A stretch of 64,000 nucleotides of DNA from Ophiura sarsii (GCA_035610835.1 CM069455.1:602335-666334), one strand, 5' to 3'; positions 12,101-22,051 are shown, counted from the first letter of the stretch. Numbers and translations are program-made. The notes: generated from the letters alone by a model not told the origin.

Positions 12101-15100
12101 TTAGGTTCTACATTTACCAAAGTCCAATGTAGAACCTTTTTTTTTTAATGTAACATTTGGTGTAAAATAACCGCACATGTTCAACAGTTGGATGACATTT
12201 CCAAAAATCCTGATGCTACATGGACACCATTTCCCATTTCCATATCATTTTCTAATAAATTAGCTTAAGATGTGGGCCAAGTTTCTATACCTCAATTAAC
12301 TACTTGGAACCACAAATACATGAAAAGAAACCAGATTTGTCTAGGTTGAACATAACTTAACGAACAAGACATCGTAGATTAACTGTTTTATGTAAAAACT
12401 CATTGAAAAGTGACTCTTTATTTTGCAATTTGTATAATGAATTTAAATAAAGTACATATCAATATTTGTTTGATGTAAAGTACTCTATAAACCATGCACA
12501 TTGATTACATTATAGTCATAAAGTAAGTATATGAAGTATTATTTACCTGTATAATGTTATAAAATGCACTACCGATGCTACATGGACACCGCGTCTTGTA
12601 ACATTGTTAATAATAAGACTATTCATACTGTTACAATCATTTGAGTGTGAATGGTTTGTCTATACTTGTTCGTCATATCAAGTAGATACACAGAGTGAAT
12701 TGCTTAAAATTTATCTAAACACTGTTCATGTAAAATGTACCTTTTCTGTATACTTAAGTATTACGATGCTACATGGACACCGTGCCCTAAAATATTTGGA
12801 ACAGCTTGAACAGGTGCATCTTTTTCAGATCAATAGAGTGGATGTACTAATGTTAACTTTTTATGTTATAAGCACACGATAAAATTAATAACATGGATTG
12901 TAAAACTACAAATTACACAAAAAGATAACCTGCCATGAAGCATAAAACATAATTACCTATGATACACCATTTCTTACAATTACACAATAACAATACACCA
13001 TTGATCAAAGAAACTTAAGATGTCCACTGAAACAAACTTCATGCAGTGTTGTTCTTAAAGTACCCTTTGTGATCTTAGTCTCTTTGCTCGTTTCTGATTG
13101 AATCATCCTCTATTATTGATAAAGATGATTGAAAAGTTTGATCACTTAAAAAGTCAGTTTGCAAAAAAATAATTTAATTGCCATGATGGATTTCTTTGGA
13201 AAGGTACTAGTTTTTGAAAATGATGGGTTCCTTGTCTTCATCTCCATAAATTCCAGGACGATAGAACTGTCTTCTGAATTAATGTCAAGAACCTGCAAAG
13301 CAAAACAAAATAAACCCTATATGGCTTAGTATCTTCATGGAACATTGTGTATAGATATTGGAGTAGATTATTTATTCATGTTGCACTTTTTGTGTTGCAG
13401 GAAAATATTTATATTAAAATCATGCTGGAGTATTTTATTTATTATTCATTTAACATGAAAAAGAATAGCAAAGGATAGAGAACTTAAATGATTTACAATT
13501 ATTTGTTTTATTTATAGTAAATAAAACTAAAATGGGAATGTTTATTGTGAATTCAGTGAAATGCTAATGGAAATGGTGTCCATGTAGCATTGTGTATTAA
13601 TATATTTCATTAGATATACATCTCTCATAATATGCCTTTTTTTCTGTAAAGTGTAGTAAAATGTAGGCAATGTTTTGAATGTTTTGGGTGATGGATAATT
13701 TCGAATAGGGTAATTGTTTTAGTCTAATTAGGCAAATTTTATGAAATGCTACATGTACATGGTGTCCATGTAGCATCGTATTGGTAAGCTATATTATTAG
13801 CATTAAAAGAGCAAAAACTAATTCATTATTAACTTCAAAGTTTATTAATGATGTGATTCTACAAAAAAATTACAATTTCAACGAACTATAACGATACCCA
13901 ATGCAAAATATTGCCCATGCTATGCCCGATGCTACATGGACGCCAAATTATTATGGCGTCCGTGACTCAAAATTAATATCATAACATGAAAAGAAATTCT
14001 GATTCAGTGTTTCCCTTTCAATAAAAATGCATTAATAAATACAGACATACAAGCAACATTAAGAAATAATTACAATCGCACTTACCATTCACAAAACTAT
14101 CCAATGTTTACATTTTGATGCTACATAAAAGTCCCGATGCTACAACGGGACACCAGCGACTGAAACCTTGATAAAACTAGCCGACATGTGGCAAATTCCA
14201 AACAAACCTGATAGCTATTGACCTCTATCCTTACAAAAAGAAATATGGAATGTTTTATTTATCTCCAGGGGGGGATTCCCACAAATTGCATAGGATGTTT
14301 ATCACGATGCTACATTTTATGGTTAGGACACCATGCACACGGCACGGTATACTTTTTCATGAATATATGGAATGGTCTTCATGAAATTTATTCTCATTTG
14401 CAATAGTTTTCAATTGATAAATGCCCTTAATTTTGGAAAATAGTTTAAAAATGTATGATAGAGAACTACCCCCATTCAGCAATGAAAACTCCCGATGCTA
14501 CACGTGTATATTTTGTGGACACCGTGTGTAGCATCGGAAAGGCAATTTTCATGTTGCTTGGGTGAAAAATCAGTCCAGCGTGACGAGGTGTTTTGGTCAG
14601 TAAACTATGAATACATGTATCTTTTATTAATCAAATCGATTTCCAAGCAATTCTATGATAGTTTTGCTTACATAAAACTCATATTAATTGTTGTGTTTTC
14701 CATGTCACGTTTTTTAGCAAAAATGGTCTTGGACACCACCTCATTTTTTATTTATTTTTTCTTCAAGGAAGGGTCGATTTCTTTCTTTTTTTCATGGCTC
14801 AATACTATAACCTAGTACTGTTTTTGGACACTAAAAAAAATTGATATACACATAGAGTAAAACAGTTTATAAGCTGCCTAAAGTACCAAATTCTGCTATT
14901 TTAACAAATGCCCCAACTTCATGGAATGAGCCATATGGGTCCCCAATTTCGTTTAGCCTCCTTCTCTTCTCACCTTTCCTGATTATACGAATATAACGGC
15001 ATTAATAACGCAATAGCTATTATACCATGACAAACGAAAGCATTGACCATCGAGATGATTTTGAGTACTTTTTTTTTAAGTTCAAACATGTTTTGTAAAA

Positions 15101-18100
15101 AATCCCTTAAAGTTTACAAACCTCGGTAAAACAAAAATTAAAAACATTGAATTTTCAAGCAAAATGATCAATACTTCCTTTTGTCGTGGTAATTTAACAG
15201 AGCAAAGTTACAAAGTGCCATGACAAACGGACAAACGGTAGATACTACTGAGATGATTTTGTGTAATGTACCCGTCATATCGGACCGTAATAAAGCAAAT
15301 ACGGAAAATTAAAAAAATATACCGGGGACCCCACTATACTATAACAGACTGTACTTTGCGCGGAAGTGAAGCTGTGGCTTAGATTTTTATAGGGATTTAA
15401 TTTCGGTCTCTAACTAAAACTTATATTTAGTACATTGACCTAATATTTATTACATAGATCCAATGCTACGTACCTCCAGATGAAACGGTGACACTTTGAT
15501 GATTACTTTCCTCATATGTCGTGTCTTCTCTAGGTGTCCATGGTGTTGTTCCGCTCACTTGCAAAGGAAATACAAACATATGTTTTTTAATTAAACATCA
15601 AATTTAATCTGGTTTGCCTTAGACTTTTTTGAGAATTACTGTAGCCGTACATGTTGTATTTACAATACATTGATTTTATCTGACAAGTGTTTAGGAGTTA
15701 TGAATAGCTAATGAAGTAAAATTGGGTGAATTAGCAGTGGCTTAGATTTCAGGGATTCTACTTTCGGTCTCTAACTATTAACAATTATATTGAGTACATT
15801 GCCCTAATATATATCGCATTGACCCAATGCTACGTACCGGTGACACTTTGATGATTACTTTCCTCATATGTCGTGTCTTCTCTAGTTGTCCATGGTGTTG
15901 TTCCGCTCTCTTAGAAAGGAAATACAACATGTTTTGATTAAATATCACATTTCTGGGATTCTACTGTTGGTCTCTAACTGGTGATGGTGGAGGTGGTGGT
16001 GGTAGAGGTGATGGTGGGCGATGAGGAGGTGGTGGTGAAGGTAGTGGTGGTGGTGGTGGTGGTAGAGGTGGTGGTGTTGTTGGTGGTGGTGAAGGAGGTA
16101 GTGGTGGTGGAGGTGGTGGTGGAGAAGGAGGTGGATGAGAAGGAGGTGGATGTGGAGGTGGTGGTGGCGGAGGTGGTGGTAGGCTCATGACATTTGTCAT
16201 GATCATAGCTCCGAATCATTGCTACACATTTATAGTAAATCATAAATTATATCTGTGCAACGCCAGAGGGAGATTTTGAACAACGGAAACGGACAATTAC
16301 CTTTAAAAAAATACATGTTTTTCGGAGGGTTTTACGTATTGTATGGTTAGCTATGATAAGAGCACGATTTATATACTGAGATTGTAAGCAATATTAACTC
16401 TTGTAGGCATGCAATAGTGTAATATCGACTCGGATGTATTGATATGCCTTTGGGCATATCGGAATACTGATAATCAGTAAAATTTTCATTGTTATAAGTC
16501 AAGCCACAATGATGCCTCGGATATTAAATCTTTAACATGATAGTCACTTTATGAATTTTTCTTGTGTGCAAGCTTCAGAATAGTTAATCAGGTAGTCAAT
16601 GGTAGAAAATTATCTCTTCGAAAAACTTGAAATCTTTCCATTTAGTCCTGTATATTGAAGATCTGTTATGTCTTATGAAAATTAAATATGACTTTTACAG
16701 GGTTCTCTAAGGGAGGGGGAAACTAAATGGTTGTCCTGATCTAGTTCTGGCTAATCGGAGAGTGTATTTTTCCTATATAAAAAGATCAGTCGGTTTTATT
16801 GTGTATGGTCTGTTAAAGAGATATCTGACATTTAGAACGGCTATAATTGACAAATAGGTACGGTTTGTCTTCTAGAATTAGCTTTCACTTCATCTCTAAA
16901 AAAGTACACACATTACTCGAATCAATTTATAATGAATTTGTAGCTGAGGTTCCACACTACAATTGTGTTACGTTTCACAAGACTGGCTTATATAATAACA
17001 AAGTTATGGGCTAGGAGGTAGAACTTATTGAATGACCCTCGTTAATACCTACCAGGAGTCGTATGATGAAATGCATTGTATCCGGCCATATATCCATAAG
17101 AATTTTTCTCGCCAAAGCCATACACAACGACTGCAAATGTCACAGAACTTGATATGTGACCAATGGAGTGTAATCCATCGGTCATCTGTTTTCGGTTGAC
17201 ACAATATTCCCCTCCATTATTTAAACGGTCATCCCATTCCACATTTGTACTGCCATCGACGGCGATGTCTTGACTGTGCTCACACTGGACAATAACGTTT
17301 ATATACAACTGTTGATGGGAACCTGGTAACGATGTTACAGGGAATGTTACATTGTTTGAAAAGAAACTCGTAGGTGGAACAAGTAGCATGAATGGATCAC
17401 CGACACCAGTAGGCGTTTCACTTCTACGACCTTTAGCATATTGGACAACAATAACATTCTTATCGGATGATATGATTGTGATGTTATCTGTAGACCCTGT
17501 GTCACCTTCATAGAAGCTGAACTGTTCAATAGAATGACGGTCCAAGTTACCGATATAAACGTGAGTATTGTCATGCAATGCGATTACACGGAAAATGTAG
17601 CCCGAAGTGCGACCTAGAAACGGAGCCAGAACAAAATGGCGTCCAGATTCCTCTGCTCCGGACATGTGAGACATTAGATAATCGTCACAACATACTCTAG
17701 TTGGAACTTCAGCAGCATCATTGCCGGACATAACTGACACGGGCTTGCTGGACGTTACTAAAGTTCCTGTAAGATCGTGGGTGTTGTTCCGATACTGGAT
17801 GGATTCATAAGGTTGCAGCGTCACATTCTGCATATTGTCATAGCCTTCATGGTTGAATGTTATGGTAAGGTGGGTCTCTTCTGCAAGTGCGGTAACGACG
17901 AATTCAGACGCATCATCGTAGGTTATGCGGGGCTGGTAAGAGGCCAGAACGTAACGTCGACTCATCATTGTTGTAGGAAGTACAGTGAATCCATCAGCAC
18001 CACCACCACTGCTCCATGCACACATTCCATATACACAGACATTACGTTCAGCGTTGACAATAACGGGTTTTACCAAGGTATCTACGCTAGTGAATATTGC

Positions 18101-19238
18101 GTTATTAGGTAGGGTAATATTTGCGAGATTACTGCTAGTAATTACCGTAGTGTTGAAGAAACCTATCCCCGGAACGGATGTATTCACAGAGACTGGATTA
18201 TTTGATGCTGTGGTAACAAACACGTAGGCTCTGACGGAAGATCTATAGGCAGATGGATAGGTAAATACGAAACTTCTACCACATGTTTCAGGATTATCTG
18301 GAAGATAAAAAAACAGATGTGATGATGATGATGAATTCTCTAACAGTGCATATAATTAAAAAAAATAAACGACGAGCTGGAAATGTAAAGATGAAACGTG
18401 TTCTACACGTTTCAGGATTATCTGAGAGATAGATAAGACGTTATGATAATGAATATGTTAAATATTAGATTAAGGTGGCTCTATTGGCCGATGAAAATTG
18501 TAGATTTCCTTTAAAATTTGATATGTTCTAGCCCTTGGTTTATCAATTCTGGAACTGAAAATGTTATTTCAATCGGACATTCGGTTGCCGAGATATGGTA
18601 GGTCAAAGAGGCATAATACCAACATCTTTGGCAACAACTTTCTTTTTATTTTCTTTATTTTTTCCAATTCCAGTTGCCATGAAATGTCCTAATTATGGCT
18701 AATTATGTATGCATGAAATATGCAAAGTAAAGTTTGTGGACTAATGAGATGAGCTATGATGATGTGAATTGGGACATGGGTAGAAAACTTGGAGAGCTAA
18801 AAACGTACGTTAGCTTTTGTCTAATTTCCATTTGCATAATGAATTAGGCCCACTAATTAAAATGTTTAAACATTTCTTAATTAGAGCCTTATTAATTATG
18901 CAAATGGAAATTAGACAAAAGCTAACATACGTTTTTTTTTAGATATTCATGTGTTCTACCCATGTACCAAGTTACATCATCATAGCTCATCTCATTATGA
19001 TACAATACCGCACGCACAAAGGGGCACATTATCATGATGATCGCTTTTCGATATTTACCGCTGACACATATCAGTAGGGCGGGACATCTGATTAAATATA
19101 TTTTCATAAACCAATAATACGACCAAGTTATATGTTTGTGTTATATTATAAATATATAAAGGCAATCTTACCACTGCATGCTGCAAAGGATGTGATACAG
19201 AACAAGATAAAAACACGTATCCATGTGTCTTCTTCCAT
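1136..19238 (-). CDS. Gene A: IgGFc-binding-domain receptor tyrosine kinase (10 exons seen, 3' end outside window)
   Basis: Spliced gene read on the minus strand. Exons in transcript order: 19172-19238, 17053-18297, 15838-15909, 15474-15557, 11125-11267, 9388-9664, 7998-8138, 3976-4172, 2314-2436, 1136-1206. All junctions have GT donors and AG acceptors and keep phase, giving 2420 bp of coding sequence. The product is a single-pass membrane protein: signal peptide, about 415-residue IgGFc-binding-like ectodomain, short stalk, one membrane helix, juxtamembrane segment, then a tyrosine kinase domain up to the P+1 loop. The remaining C-lobe exons (present in gene B at 37.8-39.1 kb) must lie left of position 1. 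The kinase has the glycine loop [14 protein letters not shown] lysine, HRDLAARN and DFG, so it should be active. Ligand and pathway are unknown. The domain order matches none of the human RTK families I know. Confidence 0.88.
1255..1884. repeat. 58-bp minisatellite, about 11 copies (gene A intron)
   Basis: Monomer starts ACAATGTTGGATCATGCGGT and ends ATAGATATCTGT, with period 58 by coordinate spacing. Units differ at a few positions (CATC/CACC, GGAGCC/GGCGCC). Gene B has only about two copies at 40835-40926. Confidence 0.92.
2151..2221 (-). repeat. tRNA-like SINE head (gene A copy, intact)
   Basis: The minus strand folds like a tRNA: A box TGACTCATTTGG, B box GGTTCAATTCC, an anticodon-like arm CCGGACTGGTAAACCGG and CCATC/GATGG acceptor pairing. 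It is followed by a non-tRNA tail rather than a tRNA terminator, so it is more likely a SINE or tRNA pseudogene. The gene B copy is split by a LINE. Confidence 0.6.
2314..2436 (-). CDS. Gene A exon 9: catalytic loop and DFG
   Basis: A 123-bp, 41-codon exon beginning [18 protein letters not shown], with the RTK-type catalytic loop and its proton-acceptor Asp. It continues [10 protein letters not shown] with the metal-binding Asp, then the activation-loop start [10 protein letters not shown] with one Tyr. Acceptor TTGTTCAG, donor GTAAGG. It is identical in protein to gene B exon 9. Confidence 0.92.
3337..3592. repeat. About 43-bp minisatellite, about 6 copies
   Basis: Repeats of GGGGCACTGAGAGCTACGTA followed by TGGGAGTGCGCCCTCAATTTAA. 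Gene B has about three units at 43229-43352. Confidence 0.88.
3976..4172 (-). CDS. Gene A exon 8: kinase hinge and alpha-D/alpha-E
   Basis: A 197-bp exon encoding [20 protein letters not shown], a typical RTK hinge (EFA..GNL..FLR). A kinase-insert-like stretch with [18 protein letters not shown] follows, then [20 protein letters not shown]. The insert is short. Acceptor GATAG, donor GTGATT. Gene B differs at three residues. Confidence 0.87.
5680..5906. mobile_element. 227-bp TA-flanked MITE, copy 1
   Basis: Perfect terminal inverted repeats begin CAGTACAGCTCGAAATAGAA and are followed by ATGGACC/ATGGACA. TA flanks both sides (5678-5679 and 5907-5908) and sits within a satellite monomer that reads GGGCATACCTTTAGCC when empty. 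CAGT ends plus a TA duplication point to a Tc1/mariner-type MITE. The interior is filled with CATTGCAATG units. Confidence 0.88.
6077..6303. mobile_element. 227-bp TA-flanked MITE, copy 2
   Basis: No difference from copy 1 was seen by eye. It is offset by exactly 397 bp, in the same orientation and the same monomer position. 397 equals 227 + 2 (TA duplication) + 3 x 56, so it is a copy of the surrounding satellite segment rather than a second insertion. Confidence 0.88.
7569..7885 (+). repeat. tRNA-derived SINE (gene A copy)
   Basis: tRNA-like head with A box TGGCGCAGCGG and B box GGTTCGAGTCCC. A unique body follows, then the tail GATAAAGCGCTATATAAA, which resembles LINE 3' ends of the CR1/L2 kind. 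The gene B copy is at 44873-45190. Confidence 0.72.
7998..8138 (-). CDS. Gene A exon 7: kinase alpha-C region
   Basis: A 141-bp exon encoding [20 protein letters not shown], then [20 protein letters not shown] and AASTNPEG. It has the usual alpha-C (F..E...M) and beta-4/beta-5 (H.NVV.LL) arrangement. Acceptor TGCAAG, donor GTATGT, phase 1 at both ends. Gene B differs by one residue (K to I in LKDD). Confidence 0.85.
9026..9336. mobile_element. hAT-like MITE rich in G runs (gene A)
   Basis: Starts CAGGGGGAGGGG and ends GGCTACACCACTG. Flanked by an 8-bp duplication GCAATGAC at 9018-9025 and 9337-9344, as expected for hAT elements. The gene B copy (46644-46966) has the same flanks. Confidence 0.75.
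9388..9664 (-). CDS. Gene A exon 6: juxtamembrane region and kinase N-lobe start
   Basis: A 277-bp exon starting GATACTGTT after TTTTACAG and ending before GTAAGT. The juxtamembrane part contains DEYLVP, a tyrosine that could be a docking site, and RPLPALP, a match to the class I SH3-ligand consensus. The kinase begins at [20 protein letters not shown], with the glycine-rich loop and then AVKVLK, whose lysine should bind ATP phosphates. The protein sequence is identical to gene B exon 6. Confidence 0.88.
10703..11078. mobile_element. hAT-like MITE, gene A only
   Basis: A 376-bp insertion with termini CAGTGGCGTAGCTAGG and CTGAGCTACGCCACTG. The perfect 8-bp target duplication CACATAGA lies at 10695-10702 and 11079-11086. 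Gene B at about 49215-49235 carries the uninterrupted site CCACATAGATTATG. Confidence 0.9.
11125..11267 (-). CDS. Gene A exon 5: transmembrane segment
   Basis: A 143-bp exon, phase 1 to phase 0. It encodes [16 protein letters not shown], then the hydrophobic [12 protein letters not shown], then [20 protein letters not shown]. One membrane helix followed by a strong positive stop-transfer cluster gives an extracellular N-terminus. The acceptor is TTTACAG and the donor GTACAT. Confidence 0.85.
11868..11922. repeat. hAT-like terminus followed by poly-G (gene A)
   Basis: CAGTGGCGTAGCCAGG followed by a long G run, with no matching second terminus. A shared truncated element end; gene B copy at 50014-50047. 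Confidence 0.55.
12017..14932. mobile_element. 2.9-kb non-autonomous inverted-repeat element in gene A
   Basis: Terminal inverted repeats GGCTCATTCCATGAAGTTGG / mirror, with ATAT on both sides (12013-12016 and 14933-14936). Gene B (about 50140-50156) has the empty site GCGCATATGTGTCCCC. No transposase-length ORF was seen. The interior carries about ten copies or variants of GATGCTACATGGACACC in both orientations (for example 12212, 12574, 12765, 13575, 13761, 13928). Superfamily is not assigned; the 4-bp AT-rich duplication is the main clue. Confidence 0.85.
15474..15557 (-). CDS. Gene A exon 4: stalk repeat 2
   Basis: An 84-bp phase 1-1 exon encoding [24 protein letters not shown] and VSSG. 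It is a near copy of exon 3 extended by four residues at its 3' end, where the donor GTACGT lies 12 bp further on than in the other stalk exons. Being phase-symmetrical, either stalk exon could be skipped without breaking the frame. Confidence 0.72.
15838..15909 (-). CDS. Gene A exon 3: stalk repeat 1
   Basis: A symmetrical phase 1-1 exon of 72 bp encoding [20 protein letters not shown] plus QSVT. It is Ser/Thr-rich and acidic, typical of an O-glycosylated stalk between ectodomain and membrane. The acceptor is at 15910-15911 and the donor GTACGT at 15832-15837. It is a close copy of exon 4, so it arose by exon duplication. Confidence 0.72.
15979..16192. repeat. GGT/GGA-rich microsatellite (gene A intron)
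   Basis: About 210 bp of imperfect GGTGGTGGA repeats, giving spurious poly-Pro, poly-Thr and poly-Val frames. Gene B has only about 20 bp at 51260-51280 and different sequence after it. Confidence 0.9.
16430..17041. repeat. Mariner-like element end next to the gene A ectodomain exon
   Basis: Homologous, on the opposite strand, to 31503-32150. Ends GGAGGTAGAACTTATTGAAT followed by GACCCTCG at 17041, only 11 bp from the exon 2 boundary at 17053. The same arrangement in gene B (51455-52098) shows it predates the duplication. Confidence 0.6.
17053..18297 (-). CDS. Gene A exon 2: IgGFc-binding-like ectodomain
   Basis: A single 1245-bp exon encoding about 415 residues, opening [10 protein letters not shown] and closing with HHTTPG. 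It has the pattern of IgGFc-binding N-terminal domains: repeated beta-strand blocks with ITT/VTTAS, VSVx[31 protein letters not shown] segments, MSHM and [10 protein letters not shown]. Many NxT/NxS sites suggest heavy glycosylation, and several Cys pairs suggest disulfides. The acceptor AG is at 18298-18299 and the donor GTAGGT at 17047-17052. In vertebrate FCGBP and related invertebrate proteins this domain is extracellular, often in mucus or defence proteins; a binding partner here is unknown. Reading it as an intronless gene starting at an internal Met would lose the conserved N-terminal strands. Confidence 0.85.
18722..18972. mobile_element. Foldback element in gene A intron 1
   Basis: Two arms of about 115-125 bp in inverted orientation: TGAGATGAGCTATGATGATG … GTTAGCTTTTGTCTAATTTC on the left, mirrored on the right. 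The centre is TTAATTAG-rich. Not found at the gene B position. Confidence 0.75.
19172..19238 (-). CDS. Gene A exon 1: start codon and signal peptide
   Basis: Starts at ATG 19238 and reads [20 protein letters not shown] then CS, a short charged start followed by a hydrophobic core, as in a secretory signal peptide. The donor GTAAG follows at 19167-19171, leaving phase 1. Gene B exon 1 (63371-63437) has the same length and nearly the same sequence, which supports the start choice. Confidence 0.82.
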
Positions 19239-19334
19239 GGTGTGTTAGGAGCTACGAACTTGGACATGTCATCTCAGAAGTAAATGGGATTATTTGGTCA
19301 GTACCTCGTTTAAGTTTGTATGAGGAACTGAAAC

Positions 19335-19365
19335 CATTTACTTATTTATAGAAATTTATAGAATA
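19335..19365 (-). promoter_or_regulatory. Possible core promoter of gene A
   Basis: About 110 bp upstream of the gene A start codon the minus strand reads TATAAATTTCTATAAATAAG, two TATA-like blocks. Just upstream is GAGGAAGTGATA, which resembles an Ets-type site. Gene B has only a weaker TATA-like stretch at about 63.5 kb. Sequence resemblance only. Confidence 0.25.
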
Positions 19366-19772
19366 TATCACTTCCTCGCAAGACGCTTCTCTGCTATTTT
19401 GTAAACACAACTTCCCTGTTAATTCATTGCAATTGAACATTTGATTTGACAGAGTGATACCAAGTTATTTCCCAATGAGCGCAGAATAAACGCACAATTC
19501 AGAGGGCTCTGTACGTAAAAGGAATCGAATGTAAATATTTCCAAAAGTGCACTGTATACGAATTGGTGTGTAGAAATCTCTCGTTTTGGTATCAACATTA
19601 CGTTATTTTTACCAAACCTCACGTGACTTCCATTTATACAATGCATTTGTAATTCTTTGATGATTGTGATATTTTGTTTTCAGAGTTCTTTGCCTGGAGT
19701 GTAACGCGTGTAACTTTTCAAAGTATAATGATACAGTGTAAAACCCCAGAAAAGTGCTTCCCGTAAGACATT

Positions 19773-19895
19773 CCGTTACCCCTATCGTGTTGGAGCATGC
19801 GATTGGTATAGACATGTGGGGTATTGTCTCCTCGATAAGAATATCGCTGTTGGTAAATTAAAATCGTGTGCTAATTAGCTTTAATTAACCAAAAT
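19773..19895. repeat. Left arm of a 5-kb-spaced inverted repeat
   Basis: Contains TTCCGTTACCCCTATCGTGT then TGGAGCATGCGAT, matched without visible mismatch in inverse orientation at 24991-25023. Weaker inverse similarity continues through GCTGTTGGTAAATTAAAA. The arms could be termini of a large transposon with decayed interior, but no target duplication was recognised. Confidence 0.7.
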
Positions 19896-20052
19896 AAAGA
19901 ACCAATACCTATATTTAATGCAGTATAATACTATTTTAGCAACACTACTCTATTGAATTTATGGCGAAGTCACTAAAATGTGTGTCTTTGTGCAGCTATT
20001 GAATGGAGTTGCCGCCTCCAGTTCGAATCCCATTGATCTTGAATATTTTTTA

Positions 20053-20156
20053 AGGAAACAAACGCGACTTTCTTTTAGGAATATTTACTAGTATTCCTCT
20101 CAGAGGAAACAAACGCGACTTTCTTTTAGGAATATTTACTAGTATACCTCTCAGGT
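20053..20156. repeat. About 52-bp tandem duplication
   Basis: Two copies of AGGAAACAAACGCGACTTTC … ATTTACTAGTATxCCTCTCAG side by side. Confidence 0.88.
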
Positions 20157-20683
20157 ATGCAGCTATCGCTCGTAAATCCGACGTCATTCATCTTAGCATG
20201 CTGTATTCAGCTCTGTGTACTAAAGTGTGTCACGGAGGGACTAGATTCTCTGAATCGTCAGATAGCTACGGACGAGTTCGGGACTGACAAGGATATTTTA
20301 TTGAATAATTTTAGAAGCATAATCAAAGCTAGCTACTTGGCAATAAGGATATCGATTTAAAATGATCATGAGGTCCGTATTTAATTATGTTATAACTACA
20401 AGATTAATTTAATAAAATCCTAAATAAAAATAAAATCTATAAATACGGAGTTGACGATTTTTGTCCTGAGATGTTCTCCCCTTTCCGCACTTTCGATTGA
20501 CTTCAAACTTTCAGTGAGAGTGCGTATGGGTCCCACGACGAACCAGTTTATGTTTGATTTTTTTAAAATTTGGGTTAGATTTCGTTAAATTTGGGCTTTT
20601 TTAGCCCGTTGCTACGTTATTGCTACGCGCCGCGTATCGCTGAGCACGCCACGGCGATGGCCGGCGAACCACCCGCGTAATCG

Positions 20684-20836
20684 GGCGATTGTCGGCGCGT
20701 GCGTAATCAGGCGACTGTCGGCGCACGCGTAATCAGGCGATTGCCGGCGCACGCGTAATCGGGCGATTGCCGGCGCACGCGTAATCGGGCGATTGCCGGC
20801 GCACGCGTAATCAGGAGATTACCGGAACACGCGTAT
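20684..20836. repeat. 26-bp GC-rich minisatellite, about 6 copies
   Basis: Unit GCGATTGCCGGCGCACGCGT followed by AATCGG. CpG-dense, in sharp contrast to the AT-rich surroundings. The open frame across it is a repeat artefact. Confidence 0.88.
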
Positions 20837-21151
20837 TGCGCAAAGCGTAATTTGTTATTGGGTACTGGTAAAAGCAAGCAATCCGTTGCTCCGTAGTGAA
20901 ACCGTACAATACAAGACAACGGGGCACGATGAGACAACAGCGAAAAGTCAATCATATAGCCAGGGTATACATTACACAAAACCTTTGAAGGAACTGCCTC
21001 AAATCCCATCGCGAACCCATCCACAACGCGGGCCACGACGCAGACATATGGATAGGCCAGAAAAGCGTGTTGTCTTTCATAAATGGGTATAGGCCTATAA
21101 TAACAAGGACCTGTTAAATAAAGGATCGGTGTGAGCAAAATATGCATGGTA

Positions 21152-22049
21152 ATTGCACTTATGTTTTAGGCCTACATATGCCTACTGGATAAATAATTTA
21201 ATGGCAATAGGCCGAAAAATAAAATAAACGGATGGCTCACTGAACTGGGTACAAAGTGATCATGGTGAGACCTCGCATCCCGCCAACTATAAAAGACCCA
21301 AGCTATAAAACTTAAGACCCCACTAAATAAAACCAATGGCGTCGCGGACCTATTTAATTCACGTTTTCTATGAGAGACTTGACACATTTTCGTGAAATCT
21401 GGGGTCACGACCCCCCCCCCCCCCCCCCCCCTCTTCCGCCGCCTCAATATCCCCACTTTTCAAGTCCTAGGCCAACATAGTATGAACACATGGGTAGACC
21501 TGTCTGGAGTAATTATATATAGGGCACGTGGGGTACCTGGAGTATGGGGTAGAATCATTAAGGGCACGTGTGATTGATTATTACTGGCACCGTGGCACTG
21601 ATTGCACTTACGTTTTAGGCCTGCAACATATGCCTACTGGATAAATAATTTAATGGCAATAGGCCGGAAAATAAAATAAACGGATGGCTCACTGAACTGG
21701 GTACAAAGTGATCATGGTGAGACCTCGCCTCCCGCCAACTATAAAAGACCCAAGCTATAAAACTTAAGACCCCACTAAATAAAACCAATGGCGTCGCGGA
21801 CCTATTTAATACACGTTTTCTATGGGAGACTTGACAAATTTTCGTAAAATCTGGGGTCACGACCCCCCCCCCCCCCCCCCCTCTTCCGCCGCCTCACTAT
21901 CCCCACTTTTCAAGTCCTAGGCCAACATAGTATAATCACATGGGTAGACCTGTCTGGAGTATTATATTTAGGGCACGTGGGGTACCTGGAGTATGGGGTA
22001 GAATCATTAAGGGCACGTGTGATTGATTATTACGGGCACCGTGGCACTG
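21152..22049. repeat. 449-bp tandem duplication
   Basis: The segment starting TTGCACTTA(T/C)GTTTTAGGCC at 21152 recurs at 21601 and both end GATTGATTATTAC(T/G)GGCACC. Each has a poly-C run of different length. No gene recognised in it. Confidence 0.9.
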
Positions 22050-22051
22050 AT

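Noticed and set aside
15961..16243. Poly-Pro, poly-Thr and poly-Val ORFs
   Set aside because: All are frames through the GGT/GGA microsatellite.
17042..18223. Intronless 393-residue secreted gene
   Set aside because: Codons continue upstream of the first Met to an acceptor site in phase with the signal peptide exon, and the C-terminal codons run past a good donor.
20707..21147. 146-residue minus-strand ORF as a gene
   Set aside because: Much of it is translation of the 26-bp minisatellite and it has no recognisable domain.
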